This document shows, piece after piece, positions 60,380 through 64,000 of a stretch of DNA of 64,000 bases. Position 1 is the stretch's first letter, and every line of letters starts with the position of its first letter. Position numbers and translations under genes: made by a program. The DNA lies in the NCBI GenBank assembly GCA_034401795.1, contig CM067359.1, forward strand, positions 148,676,568 to 148,740,567. Reading direction: 5' to 3'. The DNA comes from Chaetoderma sp. LZ-2023a (Eukaryota; Mollusca; Caudofoveata; Chaetodermatida; Chaetodermatidae). Under the pieces are notes generated by a model. The model saw only the letters and a list, made by a program, of their open reading frames with translations. It did not search any database and was not told the DNA's origin.

Positions 60380-61908
60380 ATGGATGATAAACTAAACGAA
60401 CACGAGAATGCTATTAATGTGATCGTACAGCAGATGGCCGACGAGGATTTCATGGCATTAAACAATGACACTACACAACGTTTGTATTGGACACCATGTG
60501 AAAGCATACTTGACCAAGCTCATCAACTGCCTATCTTCGATCAGACAGAACAACACGTTGTTCAAAACGAGACTAGTGACTACGTGTCGAACTTTATGCA
60601 GCAAATATCATCATGTATTCCACTTGCTAATGATGATCTTAATCAATATTTGCAGCGTGTTGAGCCTGAGCTATTGAGCAATAATGAACACTTTCTAACT
60701 GATTATTTAGATAATGACATCGTACCCACTCCTAGTGATATCACGATGGATGCGAATATTATGCGGCAAATACCTGACTGTTTACCGCGCGCTGATATAC
60801 CTTCTATGGAGGATAAACTAAACGAATAGGAGAATGCTATTAATGTGATCTTACAGCAGACGGCTGACGAGGATCGCATGGCATTAAACAATGACACTAC
60901 ACAATGCATGTATCGGATGACCATGCTCATCAAGTGCCTATCTTCGATCAAACAGAGCAACATGTTGTTCAAAATGAGACTAGTGACTATGTGACGAACT
61001 TTATGCAGCAGATAGCATCATGTATTCCACTTACTAATGACGATCTTAATCAATATTTGCAGGATGTTGATCCTGAGCTATTGAGCAATAATGAACAATT
61101 TTTAACTGATTCTTTGGATAATGACATCGTACGCACTCCTAACGACATCGTGATTGATGCGAATATTATGCAGCAAATATCTGACTGTTTTCCGCACACT
61201 GATGTACCTTCTTCTAACCAGCCTCAGTACAATGGTGTATTGGAATATGGTAACTATATAAATGAGCCTACATGACAAGTGCCTATCTTTAATCAAACAA
61301 ACCAGTGAATCACGCAAAATGATACTAGCGATGATGTGGAGAACATTATGCAGCAAATATCTGCATGCATTCCATTCACCGATGATGGACTTGATCAATA
61401 TTTGCAGCATGTTGACCTCGATCTATTCATCAATAATGAACAATATCTATTAGATCTGTTGGATAGTGACATTGTATCCGCTCCTAATGACATCGCGCTG
61501 GATACGAATATTATGCAGCAAATATCTGACTGTTTACTGCACGTAGTTGTACCTTCTTCTACCCAACCTCAGTTAAGTGATGTATTGGAATATACAAACG
61601 ATATAAGTAAGCCTACATGACAAGTGCCTATCTTCGATCAAACAGAACAAAATGTCGTTCAAAATGAAACAAGTGATGATGCAGTTAACATTATGCAGCA
61701 AATATATGCATGCATTCCATTCACTAATGATGATCTTAATCAATATTTGCAGCATGTTGACACTGAGCTATTGAGCAATAATGATCAATTTCTAAATGAT
61801 TATTTAGATAGTGGCATCGTACCCACTCCTATCGACATCATGATGGATGCGAATATTGTGCGGCAAATATTTGACTGTTTACAGAATCTCAGTTCGTTGA
61901 TGTATTAG
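60380..61908 (+). pseudogene. Tandemly repeated acidic coding region of the virus-like element
   Basis: Four and a half tandem units of about 340-410 bp, each encoding HVVQNETSDYV-like, FMQQISSCIPLANDDLNQYL, EPELLSNNEHFLTDYLDNDI and MDANIMRQI.DCL. Unit starts lie near 60,540, 60,945, 61,290 and 61,630; a degenerate fifth follows to about 62,060. Units 2-4 share one frame but are separated by TGA at the same place in the unit (61,273 and 61,618, both in CCTACATGACAAGTG). Unit 1 begins with MDDKLNEHENAINVIVQQMA and is in another frame. Very acidic and Asn/Gln-rich with hydrophobic motifs spaced as short helices. No family recognised. Its position just before a PolB gene on the same strand makes it part of the same element. 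Confidence 0.6.
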
Positions 61909-62060
61909 ATGTAAATGTAGCTACACGACAAGTGTCTATCTTCAATCAATCAGAATGGTGAATCATGCAAAATGTGCTGAACGTAAAATATCTGCATGCA
62001 TTGCACTGACTAATAATGATCATAATCAATATTTGTTACATGATGAACACAATCTATTGA

Positions 62061-62363
62061 TCAATAATAAGTAATTCCTCTTATATAATGACGTCACATC
62101 TACTCCTATCCAACCTCAGGTAGGTGGTGTTCTGTGGATTATTCAAACTACATAACATCGAAGATTATACATATGTTCCGTAGTAAAAATATCATATTGA
62201 CGGTACTGAATATGGCGCATCATTTAAGAAATATCCTATTGCTGATTTGCCATTAACTCATTCAGAGTTTATATCAGGCATGGTTCAAACTCTGCTCAAT
62301 ACTTATAGCACCTAAATCAATCAATCAAATGACCATGTAAGAATTGAGATCATTCAACCGGCA
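62061..62363 (+). other. Spacer between repeat region and polymerase
   Basis: Decayed end of the tandem region (AATAATGATCATAATCAATA) and unassigned sequence leading to the polymerase start. Confidence 0.45.
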
Positions 62364-64000
62364 TTGGATATGCCTATCATGATGGATTTTATGGCGTGGA
62401 ATAAAATTACAATGGATCAAATTTTGGATTCGATTGAAAAAGTAATTCAGTCAAACATTAACTGCAAGCTATCAGATGGCTCCATGGTTCACGTTTTTCG
62501 TGTTGAGGACCAAAACTATGGCAGTCAGCATGATATTCACCGCAGTGCAATCAAACATGATAATTTAAATCTGCTAAATATACATTGTGATGATAAAGAC
62601 GAGTACAAGCATGTCAACAATGTATTATACCTGTCCATGCAGAATATCCATTCTGTTTTGCAGCCGGTATATATTTAGGCATAAAATTTATCAAGAAAAC
62701 CAAAATCAGATCACTAAACACGAATGGCACAATTTGATTCAAAATAAAACATGTTAGATGTATATCGCGCGCAAGTATCATGCAGCATGTTGTATTCCTG
62801 AATGTGAGATTAATAATACTGACTGGTTAAAATTTCCTCAACATTTCGGCAATGATTTAGTATCCGCATCTACTCTGAGTCAACGCATGAATGTCTATTC
62901 AGTAGCAACCCTACTACTACTCTACCATCAATATATCTTTCACATTCGGAATGCGATAATCACATTTCCTTAATAAAATCTATCATGGCATTTCTTATGG
63001 TGTGCAATTACTGTCCCCATTGCGATGTATCATATATTAATACACATGGTTGCATAGCATTCTGTCGCCGATGTTCCTCTACTAAATTAGGCATCAATGG
63101 GTGTAATTCTACAGTTGCATCGCATATGATAATGTGTAATGATTGTCATCGTAAGTTTTATGACAAGTGATATATGACAAATCATCGTGCAAAAGGGACA
63201 TGTGAAATCGTAAAGGCCTGTCCCCTCTGCTTCTTACAGGTACCTAACGTGCGTGAGGAACACATATATGGAATGACTAAATGTCATGCATGTAAAGAGA
63301 AGCTCAATGTTAATGAAGAGCATATTTGTTTTCATAAAGTAATTGAAGAAACATTATCGCATGCGCATGCCATGAAAATGGGTGATGAGGATCTAACATA
63401 CGAATCTTATCAAAAATACATCATTTATGATACTGAAACATATTTAGAACCTGTTAACTATACTGACACTAATATTGTCGGCGAACATAAAGTTGTGCTC
63501 TGACATGTGCATTGAGCAGTCACTCGAAGCTAAGTGTGCCACATGTCAGCGAGGCATGAATAATGGATATGTTCGCTTTCATAGGTTAGACACTATGGAT
63601 CAGTTTGTTAAATGGTTAACGCGTATAAAATCTAAGCGTGTTAAAAATGTGTCAATCGAAATTATGTTTTCTCTGACCACCTTGTTATTGTGCACACTGG
63701 GTGTGCATATGATTCACTTTCAATACTTCTATGCGTATGCAAGCACATTAACCTTCATCTAAAACCCACAAACATCATAATGCATGGCTGTTCAGTTCAT
63801 CAATTCCATTAACTTCTTTCCTCTTCCATTATGTAGGGTCAGTGATGCTTTCAATCTTCCTGTGCACAAGGGAATATTTCCCCATCCGCTGAACTCACCT
63901 CAGTATTGGGGTAAGGTAATACCCTTTCCCAAGAAGGAGGTATTTAGCATACAAAATATGAAAGCAAATGAACTGCTCAAATTTGTTCAGTGTTACAATG
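62364..64000 (+). pseudogene. Protein-primed family B DNA polymerase, N-terminal part, cut by window end
   Basis: Order of recognisable parts on the plus strand: an N-terminal segment at 62,364-62,678; a damaged stretch; a Cys/His-rich region at 62,985-63,330 with CNYCPHC, CRRCSS, MCNDCHRKFYD, CPLCFLQ and CHACKE, likely zinc-binding; then the 3'-5' exonuclease start YIIYDTETYLE (Exo I, about 63,420, D.E residues present). The Exo II-type YDS and the SINFFPLPL region come after 63,680 in another frame. Such polymerases copy linear DNA using a protein primer in adenoviruses, Mavericks/Polintons and adintovirus-like elements. Stops and frame changes near 62,680, 63,170, 63,480 and 63,760 suggest decay, though some could be sequencing errors. 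The palm domain lies beyond the window. Confidence 0.75.

Overview
This is animal genomic DNA, most likely from a marine invertebrate. It has spliced genes with GT/AG introns, long simple repeats, and many decayed transposable elements. I cannot name the species. A receptor guanylyl cyclase with an ectodomain-TM-coiled coil-cyclase layout and no kinase-homology segment in view fits lophotrochozoans and several other marine phyla. No bacterial operons, rRNA or convincing tRNA genes were seen.

Host genes. The left quarter (about 120-15,700, plus strand) carries six exons of a membrane guanylyl cyclase. They run from the end of the ectodomain through one TM helix, the signalling coiled coil and most of the cyclase catalytic domain. 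All splice phases agree. On the minus strand at 57,884-58,637 lie two exons of a paralogue. They have exactly the same lengths (99 and 92 bp) and phases as the last two exons of the first gene. The two genes therefore face in opposite orientations, and the 42 kb between them is almost wholly transposon-derived.

Mobile layer. From left to right: a decayed copy of a large invertebrate repetitive gene family (8.7-10.4 kb); a CR1-like LINE (16.2-17.5 kb); a minus-strand APE-type LINE (19.5-22.4 kb); a composite DNA element (23.85-33.67 kb) with inverted terminal arrays of a ~165-bp repeat, carrying a second member of the same gene family; and, nested inside it, a separate DNA transposon (26,373-30,048) with 35-bp TIRs and an AAAT target duplication. 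Next come a 22-bp minisatellite (34.4-35.1 kb), a 5'-truncated LINE copy (35.86-36.9 kb), a Ty3/gypsy-type LTR retrotransposon with an env-like remnant (39,833-48,960, ACGT target duplication), and a third LINE copy (49.26-51.03 kb). At least four families of short foldback (MITE-like) elements are scattered throughout, many inside cyclase introns.

Right end. From about 59 kb the window enters a different kind of element. It has inverted clusters of a GAACAATAG repeat, a TATA box, a tandemly repeated acidic coding region, and the N-terminal part of a protein-primed family B DNA polymerase that runs off the window. This looks like one end of a Maverick/Polinton- or adintovirus-like element, inserted upstream of the visible exons of the minus-strand cyclase gene.

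Most intact-looking reading frames outside these regions are translations of simple repeats or intronic noise and are not annotated.
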